From NCBI GenBank assembly GCA_016926235.1, contig JAFGOZ010000208.1:1-51337 (forward strand): DNA of 51,337 nt. Direction: 5' to 3'. Origin of the DNA: Bacteroidales bacterium. GTDB lineage: Bacteria; Bacteroidota; Bacteroidia; Bacteroidales; UBA10428. The position numbers and the translations under genes were made by a program. The notes under the pieces were generated by a model. It was not told where the DNA came from and ran no database searches. It saw only the letters and a list, made by a program, of their open reading frames with translations. Positions 19,205-28,651 of the stretch are shown here, in pieces. How positions within the stretch are numbered: position 1 is the first letter of the stretch; the number at the start of each line of letters is the position of its first letter.

Positions 19205-19320
19205 TTAAAAAAAGTCCTAACTAAAAATACTTATTCGTTCATCAACAAACTGTCTGTTTTATATTGTCCTTTTTAACGGCGCTATTTTTATGGAATTTGG
19301 ACATATCCATAGAATAATAA

Positions 19321-20292
19321 TTATTGCCCATTTGCTTCCAGCCAGCCGTAGCAGAATAGCGAGAGATCTATCTCATCAACAATTCCATCGTAATTGAGAT
19401 CCGCTATATAGTATTGGCTTTCAGCTCCAGACCACCCAGCCAATTTCGCAAATAACCACCATGCAGCATAGGCTTTTTGGTTAGCATTAAGCGGCTGACT
19501 ATGTGCAGATTCGCACTGGTACCAATCGGCACCTTTAGTATGACTACCCTGCCATTCCTGGGCCCAGTTTCCAAGAAGCTCTCCGTTTTTTGAAGCATAA
19601 TAATCACAATTATCATGTGAAAAAGGAAAATATGTTCCATTAGGATCATGGCTTTCAATATCGGCAAAATCATAAAGCACTTTGTTGTTGGCTTCACAAT
19701 AGTCTCGGATAATTTGATTAGCGGCTTTGTTATTTGCATCTTCCCAGTGGTCTACATGACCGGTCATATATATAAATGTAACATCAGGATAGTCAATTTC
19801 AAGTTGGCTCATTGGAATGATATATTCACTCAATAAAGTATCGTTGGAATATTTGCCGCTAACCTGTCCACACCACGACCACATCACAACGTTAACATCA
19901 GTATTCTGGGAATCGTTAAGATATGTTTGAGTATTATTTACCCAATCAGGATAATATCCTACATCACCATTCATTGCATAATCATGTAAATCAAGCGATC
20001 CATTAAAGCCTCCATTGTTCCATGCAAAAATATCTACCGGTAATAAGAGCCTTTTTCCGCCAGAATTTGCAAAATCTATCAATCCATTCATCCCACTTAT
20101 AATCTGGGAGCCGTGTGATGTATGAGCATATGCAACATGAAGAGATTCTTTTGCCTGAAGAATTGTAGATTCAGGTATTAGCGTAATATCTGTACAAGTA
20201 TGATCAATAATCACAGGTTCAGTACGTTCGGCCATACTTAGACTATTAAGTGAAAAAACTACGGCTAATAAAATTGATATTTTGATGTTCAT
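19321..20292 (-). CDS. secreted SGNH-like protein with a C-terminal dockerin-type repeat
   Basis: Signal peptide (MNIKISILLAVVFSLNSL) followed by a domain of about 260 residues with AYAHTSHGSQIISGM, MWSWCGQVSG, FIYMTGHVDHW and LYDFADIESHDPNG. This pattern suggests an alpha/beta SGNH-like secreted fold, but I do not recognise a named family. The C-terminus holds one dockerin-like calcium loop (DLNYDGIVDEIDLSLF). ATG 20292 has AAGGAG 7 nt upstream; the frame also opens at 20343. It is placed between the ACP and AsnB genes of the polysaccharide locus, which is unexpected for an exported protein. It may act on the finished polymer. Confidence 0.7.
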   Translation of the reverse strand: MNIKISILLAVVFSLNSLSMAERTEPVIIDHTCTDITLIPESTILQAKESLHVAYAHTSHGSQIISGMNGLIDFANSGGKRLLLPVDIFAWNNGGFNGSLDLHDYAMNGDVGYYPDWVNNTQTYLNDSQNTDVNVVMWSWCGQVSGKYSNDTLLSEYIIPMSQLEIDYPDVTFIYMTGHVDHWEDANNKAANQIIRDYCEANNKVLYDFADIESHDPNGTYFPFSHDNCDYYASKNGELLGNWAQEWQGSHTKGADWYQCESAHSQPLNANQKAYAAWWLFAKLAGWSGAESQYYIADLNYDGIVDEIDLSLFCYGWLEANGQ

Positions 20293-20352
20293 AATATGAC
20301 TCCTTAAATATTGAAAGTACAATGAACAAAACAATACGAACATAATTGTGTT

Positions 20353-20610
20353 CTATACAATTACTTTCTTTTTTAACTTCTTATCAATAAAGTTGGATAT
20401 CCTTTGAATGGAGTCGAAATTTTCTGGAATAACCTCATCATCTTCGACCTTGATCTGAAATTGTTCTTCCACAAATGTGATGATTTCAAGAAATCCCATA
20501 GAATCAAGAATACCATTTTCCTGTAAAAGTATATCATTACCAAGTCCCTCATCATTACCAAATAAAATATTTTCGACTATATAATTTTTTACATTTTCCT
20601 GTATTTGCAT
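20353..20610 (-). CDS. acyl carrier protein
   Basis: Small acidic protein of 85 residues with the phosphopantetheine site ILDSMGFLEI (Ser37) and a four-helix ACP-like pattern. AAGGAAGG stands upstream of the ATG. Not the housekeeping AcpP: no fab genes are near, and the Lys-rich tail (KKLKKKVIV) is unusual for an ACP. It is likely to accept the acyl group activated by the AMP-forming ligase at 15581-17179. Confidence 0.9.
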   Translation of the reverse strand: MQIQENVKNYIVENILFGNDEGLGNDILLQENGILDSMGFLEIITFVEEQFQIKVEDDEVIPENFDSIQRISNFIDKKLKKKVIV

Positions 20611-20737
20611 TATTTATCCTTCCTTGATTAGATTCAATATTATAGATTTGATAAAATTCACAAGATGACTAAAGTTCATAAAAACCGAATCATCATTAAA
20701 AATAGACAATACTAAGTGACTATAATCATGCTTCATT

Positions 20738-21529
20738 TTATGGTTGCGAGGAGATGGTCCTGTCTTTACTATGTAAATTATCCGATACAAACTGCTGTAC
20801 AACCTTAGCTAAGAATAAAGGACTATCCAGATTCCTTCTAAACATTCTTTTAGGTTCCTGAATCAATCGATATGCCCATTCCAAGCCAGATTTACGAATC
20901 CACTCGGGAGCCCATTTGACATTGCCCGAATGAAAATCAAACGCCGCTCCCACTCCTATCATCGCGGCTGCTTTTATACGTCCCAGATGCTCAGCCATCC
21001 ATTTTTCCTGTTTCGGCGCACCCAAGCCAATCCAAACGATATCTGGTTCTGTGGAGTTGATTTTTTTTATAACGGCTTGATCCTCTTGATATGAAAGCGG
21101 CTTGAATGGTGGAGTATAAGTTCCTGCAACCTGCAAACCTGAATACATATTTGAAAGCCTTGCAGCAAGTTTTTCGACAACACCTTCTGCTCCACCATAA
21201 AAAAAATGGCGATATCCTTTTTGCCGACCCCAGTCGCACAGTTTGAGCATTAGCATTGGACCAGTTGCCCTCCCATTGTGTTGATAGTGTAAAAGAGACG
21301 CCGCTAATATAATTCCTACACCATCTGGTAGAGTCAGACTTGCCATTTCTGTTGCCTTATGCATTTCTGCATCCCGGCTGCACATCATAACACTATGAGG
21401 ATTAGTTATTGTTACATAATGCTGCTCACGAGCTTGTCGCCATCGTTCAATCGTTTCCATTACGGTGTGGTAGGCAATCAGATCAAAACGAACTTGCAGG
21501 ATACTTTGCTTTTGATTTGAGGTTAACAT
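20738..21529 (-). CDS. WecG/TagA/CpsF-family glycosyltransferase (GT26)
   Basis: Transfers an N-acetylmannosamine-type sugar to an undecaprenyl-linked acceptor at the inner face of the membrane. Family motifs ITNPHSVMM, LPDGVGI, FFYGGAEGV, WIGLGAPKQEKWM and GVGAAFDFHSG are in order over about 263 residues. The C-terminal RLIQEPKRMFRR is typical. ATG 21529 is used; the codon before it is TTG. The 127-nt spacer before the ACP gene holds nothing I can name. Confidence 0.92.
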   Translation of the reverse strand: MLTSNQKQSILQVRFDLIAYHTVMETIERWRQAREQHYVTITNPHSVMMCSRDAEMHKATEMASLTLPDGVGIILAASLLHYQHNGRATGPMLMLKLCDWGRQKGYRHFFYGGAEGVVEKLAARLSNMYSGLQVAGTYTPPFKPLSYQEDQAVIKKINSTEPDIVWIGLGAPKQEKWMAEHLGRIKAAAMIGVGAAFDFHSGNVKWAPEWIRKSGLEWAYRLIQEPKRMFRRNLDSPLFLAKVVQQFVSDNLHSKDRTISSQP

Positions 21530-21652
21530 CAACGTAATATTAAATATGTAATTGTCCCAACCTACAGATACAATTTATAGACTATGTACCATTACATGTC
21601 TTAGATAGTCTATTATTTCTAATACGTTTTTTCAGAAGAGTTTGTAATAAAT

Positions 21653-22510
21653 TCAAGTGACAATACTTTTTAGACGAAGCATTTTATATCTATAATATAA
21701 ATCATATGTCCCATTCATCACCATTTTGATATAGCTAAGTGGAGCTTCCGCAGGTACACAATCTCGATGAAGGTGATATCGATTTGTTTTTAATGTATTG
21801 ACACCATTAAGTGCCGTAAAACAAAAATCATAATGTTGTCGAATATATTCATATGCATATCGCCCCGCCTGACGCTCTGTTCCGACTGGAAAAGCAAATT
21901 CCCGAATATTTATATGCAAGAGGTCTTCCAGAATTTCCTTGGGACGAACCAGTTCTCTTATGGCTGTTTCCTTATCTTGTATATCACGTAAAATAATATG
22001 TGAATGAGTATGCGGACAAACCATATGACCCTGTGCAACAAGTTCACGTAGATGTTCTATTTTCATAAACCTGTATTCACTCGGAGATAGTTCCTGTGAA
22101 CAAGGTACATTTAAGTAAATCTTCTCTCTGGTAAAGCGATACATTTCATTATCTGTATTTAATTCTAAAATTTTAGTAGGAATAAAGAATACTGCTTTAA
22201 TATTATATTGGGACAATATCTTAACTGCTGCTTCATAACTCGATAAGAATCCGTCATCAAAAGTTATTAAAAGCATATTTTTTTGGAAAGCCCGCTTTTC
22301 ATAATAGGATGAGACAAAGTCTTTCGGTGAAATAATTGTTCTATTTCTGGATAAATATTGTATAAGTCTATCATAATTTGTCATATCTTCAGGTTTAACA
22401 TGATGTGTGTATATAGCTCTTACACATTCGTTACACCGAATAATCTTAGCGTAATTGTGAAGACCTATAAGTTGAAACATCTTCCCATAAGTGATTAGCT
22501 TGTTATTCAT
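21653..22510 (-). CDS. polysaccharide deacetylase (NodB homology domain)
   Basis: Metal-dependent carbohydrate esterase family 4 type enzyme that N-deacetylates a sugar. Motif 1 is LITFDDGFLSSY, motif 2 PHTHSHIIL with the metal-binding His pair, and EFAFPVG corresponds to motif 3. Length is 285 residues. ATG 22510 lies 4 nt after the stop of the preceding glycosyltransferase gene; the frame extends to 22540 but would overlap that gene. It has no signal peptide, so it may act on a lipid-linked intermediate in the cytoplasm. Confidence 0.85.
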   Translation of the reverse strand: MNNKLITYGKMFQLIGLHNYAKIIRCNECVRAIYTHHVKPEDMTNYDRLIQYLSRNRTIISPKDFVSSYYEKRAFQKNMLLITFDDGFLSSYEAAVKILSQYNIKAVFFIPTKILELNTDNEMYRFTREKIYLNVPCSQELSPSEYRFMKIEHLRELVAQGHMVCPHTHSHIILRDIQDKETAIRELVRPKEILEDLLHINIREFAFPVGTERQAGRYAYEYIRQHYDFCFTALNGVNTLKTNRYHLHRDCVPAEAPLSYIKMVMNGTYDLYYRYKMLRLKSIVT

Positions 22511-22514
22511 AAAA

Positions 22515-23690
22515 TTATAAATGCTGCTTATATTTAACAATAATCTGCTTGTAAATACCCATCAACCGTTCATAATATTTTTCAGGTGAATATTCATGTA
22601 AAGCATTTTTTTGTCCAGCCTTACCCATCTTTTGGGCAATATCAGGATTATCCCATAAATACTTTATCTTTTGGGCTAAGTCTTCTGCATTACTTGGCTC
22701 GAATAATAATCCATTTTTATGATCTTTAACTATTTCGGGATAACCTGCCATCTTTGGGGCAATTATCGGTAAATTAGCTATCATAGCCTCTGGAAATACC
22801 ATTGGAAATCCTTCATAACAGGTACTAGCTAATACAAAAATATTTGCTTCTTTATAAGCAGTCTGAAGACGAGTTTTATTTAGCATACCTAACATTTCAA
22901 CATTGGATGGCAATATTAGGCTTTTTATATAATCATCACTACCACTGCCAGCCAACTTAAACTTGATATTCGATAAACATTTCGCAGCGGCCAGTAAAAC
23001 CGATATTCCTTTTTCAGGGCTTATCCTTCCAGCATAAAAGACATAACCATCTTGTTTTTTTATAGATAGCGATTCCACAGATAATTCTGTCATATTAGGA
23101 ATAACAACTATCTTACTTCCATTAAAACCCGCAGAAATGAGTACTTGCCGTTGAAATTCTGTAAGACAGACAAAGAAATCCACATTATCATGGTAATATT
23201 GCTTTACTCTCGCGAACCAGTTTCTCAAAAAATATCCAAGAGATTTTAATATATTCTGCTCACAGTTATTTAGCAAACAATTATATTCCCGACCACCTTT
23301 ACATTTTTCACAAACCTGTCCATTATTCATAAACAATCCATTCGGACATATAAGTCGATAATTATGTACTGTCATAACTATCGGTACACCCGCCTTTTTT
23401 ATAACAGGTAGAATCGCAGGTGAAATAAACGGATAGAGATTATGTATGTTAACAATGTCAGGCTTTACCTCAACTAAAAGCTTCTTTACACGTTGACAGG
23501 AAACTGGATTATAAATCCCGGAAAAAAATGCCCTTACATTTCCAAGCGTCATTGATGGTATTTCGGCACTGCTGCGTTCATATCTATAAACAGAATGTCC
23601 GTACGATTTAAGCAACTTAAATTGAGAATCAACGACAGCCTCTTCACCAGAATATTTACCGTACGAATTGTGAATTAGAAGAAAGTCCAT
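22515..23690 (-). CDS. glycosyltransferase family 4
   Basis: GT-B transferase, 391 residues. N-terminal acceptor domain with GEEAVVDSQFKLL, then a Cys-rich stretch with CPNG and CEKCKGG (about 115-150) seen in some GT4 enzymes. The nucleotide-sugar domain has YAGRISPEKGISVLL and EGFPMVFPEAMIANLPIIA, with the E-x7-E motif. Donor and acceptor sugars cannot be inferred. It is 3 nt after the next GT4 gene, in one operon. Confidence 0.9.
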   Translation of the reverse strand: MDFLLIHNSYGKYSGEEAVVDSQFKLLKSYGHSVYRYERSSAEIPSMTLGNVRAFFSGIYNPVSCQRVKKLLVEVKPDIVNIHNLYPFISPAILPVIKKAGVPIVMTVHNYRLICPNGLFMNNGQVCEKCKGGREYNCLLNNCEQNILKSLGYFLRNWFARVKQYYHDNVDFFVCLTEFQRQVLISAGFNGSKIVVIPNMTELSVESLSIKKQDGYVFYAGRISPEKGISVLLAAAKCLSNIKFKLAGSGSDDYIKSLILPSNVEMLGMLNKTRLQTAYKEANIFVLASTCYEGFPMVFPEAMIANLPIIAPKMAGYPEIVKDHKNGLLFEPSNAEDLAQKIKYLWDNPDIAQKMGKAGQKNALHEYSPEKYYERLMGIYKQIIVKYKQHL

Positions 23691-23693
23691 AAA

Positions 23694-24908
23694 TTATGCT
23701 GGCCTATATCTTCCTTTCCATGTTAACAAAATATAATTATCTAAAAATTTTGGACTCTTGCCGGACTTTTTATTCTTTTCAATAGCTCCTAATACACCAG
23801 AACAGAAACGATCCAATGACCAATCACGAATTAGTTCCATTGATCTATTCCCCATAACTGATAATTCACAATCACTTAACTCAGAAACTCTAAAAAGCAA
23901 ATCTGACAATTCATCAATATCATTTGGAGAAAACTTCCAACCATTATAATTATTTTTAACTAATACATCTGAACAACCGCATCTATTACTCACTAAAACA
24001 GGTTTCCCAGAAGCCATAGCTTCATTTATAACTAATCCCCAAGTTTCCTGAACAATACTTGGTAAAATAACAACTTTTGATAACAAATAATATATCGCAA
24101 GCTGTTGTTGAGTTTGAAATGGTCTTAAAATAACGTTTGAAAGATCGTTTTTTACAAGGTACTCAACTAAGTGATCCTTTTCAGGACCATCTCCCACTAT
24201 CACAAGACTCGCTGGATTTTGTATTTGTTCGCAATACATTTTGTATGCCTTAAGCAAAGTAATCCAATTTTTCTTTGCAACCAATCGCCCTACTCCTAAA
24301 AAATAGTTATCCGGCAAGTTATATTCAACTCTATACTCTCTCTTTCTATTTAGATTTTTTTCAGTCTCTTTCTTCCAAAACTCATTATCGACAACATTTA
24401 ATCCGTAGAACATTTCATCTTCACTAAATCCCCAATAGTTATAATCTTTTTCATAACTCGATGACGGCAAAAATACAGATTCAACATTGGCGAATAATCT
24501 CTTTTTAACCATATTTGTAATAATTGACCTTGGCACATCATGCAATCTGGCATCATCAAAAATAACAACAGGCTTATTATTATTTTTGCACCAATATACC
24601 GCGTTAGCACCCGAAGGGAATGCAATAGCACCGGAAAAGACAATATCAGGAGCAACATCATCTAATTTCTGACAAACACATTTCCTTATGTCTTTAACAT
24701 TCAAATCTTCTATCGCATCGTCAGGATATAAACAATGCCACCAACTACCACTTTCATTATTATGATCAGCAAATGAATACGGACTACCTTTTCCTGATAT
24801 CTCGATAACAAGAAGTTCATGACCAATAGATTCCAAAACTTCTTTCAAATATCTAAGCCTTAGTGGCCAATAAATTCGAAAATCCGTATGAATAAAAACA
24901 ACTTTCAT
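23694..24908 (-). CDS. glycosyltransferase family 4
   Basis: GT-B transferase, 404 residues, with LGVGRLVAKKNWITLL, VGDGPEKDHL and ETWGLVINEAMASGKPVLVS. It is not closely similar to the GT4 enzyme encoded just downstream. The N-terminus MKVVFIHTDFRIYWP fits a Rossmann first strand. Its sugar is unknown. Confidence 0.9.
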   Translation of the reverse strand: MKVVFIHTDFRIYWPLRLRYLKEVLESIGHELLVIEISGKGSPYSFADHNNESGSWWHCLYPDDAIEDLNVKDIRKCVCQKLDDVAPDIVFSGAIAFPSGANAVYWCKNNNKPVVIFDDARLHDVPRSIITNMVKKRLFANVESVFLPSSSYEKDYNYWGFSEDEMFYGLNVVDNEFWKKETEKNLNRKREYRVEYNLPDNYFLGVGRLVAKKNWITLLKAYKMYCEQIQNPASLVIVGDGPEKDHLVEYLVKNDLSNVILRPFQTQQQLAIYYLLSKVVILPSIVQETWGLVINEAMASGKPVLVSNRCGCSDVLVKNNYNGWKFSPNDIDELSDLLFRVSELSDCELSVMGNRSMELIRDWSLDRFCSGVLGAIEKNKKSGKSPKFLDNYILLTWKGRYRPA

Positions 24909-24986
24909 AATAATACTCTATTTCAATGAACTGTTTATGAATTAGTCTTCAGAATAAAAAATTTCATTTTTTAGGTGTATCCGCTT

Positions 24987-25817
24987 TTAACGATAATTCT
25001 TTGCTGCTATTTGTTTAATTATCCCTAAAATGGTATTTACGAAACCGACGCATTGAATTGAAAATAATATTGGATTATGAGTATTGTTAAGCATTGCGAA
25101 CTTATTCTTACTTAATTCTAATACGTATGGCAGACATACTTTGGGAAAAGGAATACCATGATTGCTTGTTTCATATTTAAAAATATTTATTCCGGTTGAT
25201 TTTACATGTTCATACTGTTTTATATCTGAATGACTTCTATTTGAATAAAAATAATAGATACTATATGGATCAGATATTATATTTAATGAATCATATAATT
25301 TTCTTACATCAGGATTGTCTGACTCCCGAAAGACAATTGGATCAATCAACTTATTTGAAGTGTTTAATAATGAATTCAACTCAAATTGACCATTGAAAGA
25401 AATACAAATCTCAGCACCCAATAACTGACCATAAACTACAGATGCATATCCACCCGCAGAACTGCCAACGGTAATAATTTTATACCCCATTGTTTTTTCT
25501 TTGAGCCACTCTAAAAGACATAGCGGAGAATTAATTTCTTTATTAATTCCTCTTAAATACCATTGTTTTTTTATATCTCTAAGAAATATATGCTTACATC
25601 CATATGATATTCTTGTCTCAAACCATTCAAATCTGTTCTTTTTAATTATTTGTTCTTCAAATGTATTCTCTACATTGGGATAATATATATTATGACTGCT
25701 GAAATATATAATGCAGTATTCCTGAGGATTATTCGGAGCAGTTTCAATCATGTAATTGGCATCCTGAGAATACACAGAGTTAACCATTTCGGAATCAGCC
25801 TGAAATGAATAGACCAT
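24987..25817 (-). CDS. alpha/beta-hydrolase-like protein of the polysaccharide locus
   Basis: I recognise no named family. The segment IITVGSSAGGYASVVYGQLL (about residue 124) looks like the nucleophile elbow of an alpha/beta hydrolase with a Gly-Ser-Ser-Ala-Gly-Gly core. HGIPFPKVCLPYVLEL near the C-terminus could supply the catalytic His. There is no signal peptide. ATG 25817 overlaps the TAA of the upstream GT2 gene (TAATG) and has GGGAG upstream; the frame opens at 25832. It may be an acylesterase or sugar-modifying enzyme in the cytoplasm (inference). Confidence 0.55.
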   Translation of the reverse strand: MVYSFQADSEMVNSVYSQDANYMIETAPNNPQEYCIIYFSSHNIYYPNVENTFEEQIIKKNRFEWFETRISYGCKHIFLRDIKKQWYLRGINKEINSPLCLLEWLKEKTMGYKIITVGSSAGGYASVVYGQLLGAEICISFNGQFELNSLLNTSNKLIDPIVFRESDNPDVRKLYDSLNIISDPYSIYYFYSNRSHSDIKQYEHVKSTGINIFKYETSNHGIPFPKVCLPYVLELSKNKFAMLNNTHNPILFSIQCVGFVNTILGIIKQIAAKNYR

Positions 25818-26665
25818 TAATTTTTCTCCCAAATTTTGGGGAATAATAATCTCAAGTGAATGGACATAAAATGTTTAATAGCTTTAAAGTAACCAAAATG
25901 TCTTTTTTCATAAAGCCAGAAATAGTATGGATGGCTACAGCCTAATGGAGAATACAGATTTTTACATTTTTCTATAAAACCGATGTCTGATCTACACCAA
26001 AGAGGTGGCTTCTCATGATTCTCACATACACCAATATAATATCTTGTGATATAACTTTTAATACCCAATTTTTGAGCTCGTAATGAGTAGTCATGATCAC
26101 CAATTGCATGTGGCCAGATCGGATCAAGCATTCCTACTATTTGATAAACCTTTTTTGATATTAATACAACATTTCCATTTATACAATCACACTTTTGGAA
26201 AGTACCGTTAGGCTCAAGAATTTTGCCTGTTGCTGTGCAATATCCACCATAGGTAGCTTTTACAACAAGTTGTGATTGTGTTACTCCGCTTATTATTGCG
26301 TTGTCCTCATATTCATTTATGCCAAATAGCAGTTCTTCCAACGCATTAGAATTTAAGATAACATCATCATTTAACCACAAATAATAACTATGTTTTTTAG
26401 ATTCAATAGCCTTAGTCCATGCCAAATTCATACCTTTATTCCAAAATAGCTTTCCATTCCCCTGAATAACGTTTACATCTGGAAACATTTTGCGAACAGC
26501 ATCTACTGATCCATCGGTACAACCATCATCTACCAGAAAAACCTCAAAATAAAAACCATCTGACAAACTCTGCTTATAAAGTGAATCAAGACAGGCAAGA
26601 GTTTTAGTCTTACGATTATGGCATGTCATAAGAACTGCAATTGATTTTGTACTATTATTTTGCAT
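25817..26665 (-). CDS. glycosyltransferase family 2
   Basis: GT-A transferase, 282 residues. Starts with AVLMTCHNRKTKTLACLDSL, has FLVDDGCTDGS, the metal-binding LNDDV and GDHDYSLRAQKLG (acceptor base region). It resembles rhamnosyl- and other sugar transferases of O-antigen loci. Start and stop overlap both neighbours as TAATG, a sign of tight translational coupling. Confidence 0.9.
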   Translation of the reverse strand: MQNNSTKSIAVLMTCHNRKTKTLACLDSLYKQSLSDGFYFEVFLVDDGCTDGSVDAVRKMFPDVNVIQGNGKLFWNKGMNLAWTKAIESKKHSYYLWLNDDVILNSNALEELLFGINEYEDNAIISGVTQSQLVVKATYGGYCTATGKILEPNGTFQKCDCINGNVVLISKKVYQIVGMLDPIWPHAIGDHDYSLRAQKLGIKSYITRYYIGVCENHEKPPLWCRSDIGFIEKCKNLYSPLGCSHPYYFWLYEKRHFGYFKAIKHFMSIHLRLLFPKIWEKN

Positions 26666-27891
26666 TATATTATATTCAAATAATCAACGACTTCTTCATC
26701 TGTCATTTTTCTGAACCATGTGGAGCTTACTAACCCTATAACTAACCAAAAGAAAAAGAAATTCAGATCATACTGTGTGAATTCCTCTACAAATGACAAC
26801 ATCCACCGAGAGGCAATTAACAATCCTAACATTTTCGACAAATAGTTATTTGAATAATAAATAGCAATATAAGATATATATAAAAGAAGGCAGAAGTAAC
26901 AAAATATACCTATCAATCCGTATTTAAAAATTATATTTAATGCTCCCACTTCACTGCCATATCTTTTTCCATCAAGTCCCCCGCCCGAATCTACAAAAAG
27001 AAATGTTTCATAATAACCGGCAGCTCCTTCACCAAATAACCAGTTACCGGTTTGGTTTAATGAATCAAAAACCTCAACAAATAAATCTGTTCTTGAATCA
27101 CCTAACATATTATACTCATTGCCTTCATTGTCATACACAATTACCTTATCATAATAAGAAATTTCCTGCAGTATATTGTATCTGCCGCTAATTCCCAGGA
27201 GAAGCAAACATATTGGTACAATAAAGACTGCTACATGAGCAAATCTTAACATATTTAGATTTATATATTTTCTTAACTTAAAAAGCAGCAATAAGCACAA
27301 CGAAATAAAGACTTTTAACAAATTTGCACGAAAATCTATACAGATAAAAACTGAAATAAAAACTACAATACCAATTTTAACGGCTGTTTTCTTATTAAGA
27401 TAAGGAATGAACAATAAATATATACTTGCCGGCACAACTAACCTCGAATAAAGCTCATGAGCAAAATAATTTAATGGAATAAATGCAAATGCAAAAGGAA
27501 ACATAAATTTGAGGAAAAAACTAAAAACAGGGGAAAAATAATTCACTCCTAAACAAAAGACAAGAGGTACTGTAGAAAAAGTTACTGCACTCATAAATAG
27601 AAATTTCCAATCCCAGTAATTATTAGAAGTAAATGCACTATGCAATAAACCTGAAACTAATACTACAAGCCAGATAAAATACAAAACTTTCACATCAATA
27701 TGCAGTTCTTTCCAATTTGTCTTTTTAGCAAAATATAATAATACCACAATTGACAGGTAATAAAGAAATAATGACAAATACGTTGAAATATTAATATTGA
27801 GTTTTCCAACGTTACTAACAATTCGTAAAAAATCTGCAGCTATTACAGAAAATAAAAGAAACCAAATTAAAATCACCTGCTTATTATTCAC
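26665..27891 (-). CDS. Wzy-like polysaccharide polymerase, integral membrane
   Basis: Hydrophobic protein of 408 residues with about ten or more membrane segments and a large periplasmic loop (about 215-310) containing DSRTDLFVEVFDSL and LFGEGAAGYYE, as in O-antigen polymerases. Family members share little sequence, so the call rests on topology and locus. It starts with GTG at 27891. A second ligase/polymerase-type gene lies at 39124-41643, so one may polymerise and the other transfer. Confidence 0.75.
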   Translation of the reverse strand: MNNKQVILIWFLLFSVIAADFLRIVSNVGKLNINISTYLSLFLYYLSIVVLLYFAKKTNWKELHIDVKVLYFIWLVVLVSGLLHSAFTSNNYWDWKFLFMSAVTFSTVPLVFCLGVNYFSPVFSFFLKFMFPFAFAFIPLNYFAHELYSRLVVPASIYLLFIPYLNKKTAVKIGIVVFISVFICIDFRANLLKVFISLCLLLLFKLRKYINLNMLRFAHVAVFIVPICLLLLGISGRYNILQEISYYDKVIVYDNEGNEYNMLGDSRTDLFVEVFDSLNQTGNWLFGEGAAGYYETFLFVDSGGGLDGKRYGSEVGALNIIFKYGLIGIFCYFCLLLYISYIAIYYSNNYLSKMLGLLIASRWMLSFVEEFTQYDLNFFFFWLVIGLVSSTWFRKMTDEEVVDYLNII

Positions 27892-27927
27892 CTATATAAC
27901 TCAAAAATTATACTGGTTTTATGTTTT

Positions 27928-28599
27928 TCAGGTACAAGGTATCGATGTAATATGAGATTCATCGATTTTATCTAAACGTTTAACTACTCTCGCTGGTATT
28001 CCAGCAGCCACTACGTATTCCGGTAATGATCTTGAGACAATGCTATTAGCCGCAACAATTGTACCCTTTCCAATTGTCACTCCTTTAAGTACAGCAACAC
28101 CTAATCCAAGCCAAACATCATCTTCTATCACTACCGGCTTTGTATCCACAATACCATCATTAAAACGAGCGTTTGGATTTAACGGATGAAAATCAGTATC
28201 GAATATAAGACAATTTGCACCACAAAGAACCCTGTTGCCTATTATAATAGAATTATCTGCGGAAATTACTGTACCACTAAAGCCGCAATCATTACCTATT
28301 GTAATAGTAGCATCGCGATTTGCGCTTATAAAACACCTACGTAAAATGACTGAATTTGACCAGGAAGCCGAACGGAATTTACAATTATTTCCTATTGAAA
28401 TTTTCCCGAGCATATGTTTTTGAAATTTAGGAATTCCATATGCGAGTAAACGACCATCTGTATGTATATTCCACCATCGTACTAATATATTTGCGATAAA
28501 ACTATCCACTAATTGACGCGTTTTGTAATCACAACGATAAAAAGCATAAGGCAGTATATCACGTAGCGAATATTTATATATATACGATAATTTAGTCAT
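27928..28599 (-). CDS. left-handed beta-helix O-acetyltransferase
   Basis: Hexapeptide-repeat acyltransferase, about 223 residues. Repeats ITIGNDCGFSG, IIIGNRVLCGANC and VVIEDDVWLGLG build the beta-helix, and the His of DTDFHPL is the likely catalytic base. The C-terminal VVAAGIPARVVKRL is typical of the maltose/serine acetyltransferase group. ATG 28599 is chosen; a TTG at 28617 would add six residues. It probably acetylates a sugar of the polymer. Confidence 0.85.
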   Translation of the reverse strand: MTKLSYIYKYSLRDILPYAFYRCDYKTRQLVDSFIANILVRWWNIHTDGRLLAYGIPKFQKHMLGKISIGNNCKFRSASWSNSVILRRCFISANRDATITIGNDCGFSGTVISADNSIIIGNRVLCGANCLIFDTDFHPLNPNARFNDGIVDTKPVVIEDDVWLGLGVAVLKGVTIGKGTIVAANSIVSRSLPEYVVAAGIPARVVKRLDKIDESHITSIPCT

Positions 28600-28651
28600 T
28601 AAAGGTATTAAAGACAAACTAACAGACTTTCAAAATATATTTAATTCAAAA

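Noticed and set aside
14574..21529. Exosortase (XrtA/PEP-CTERM) locus
   Set aside because: AsnB, acyl ligase, ACP and deacetylase resemble exosortase-associated loci, but no exosortase gene and no PEP-CTERM tail occur in the window.
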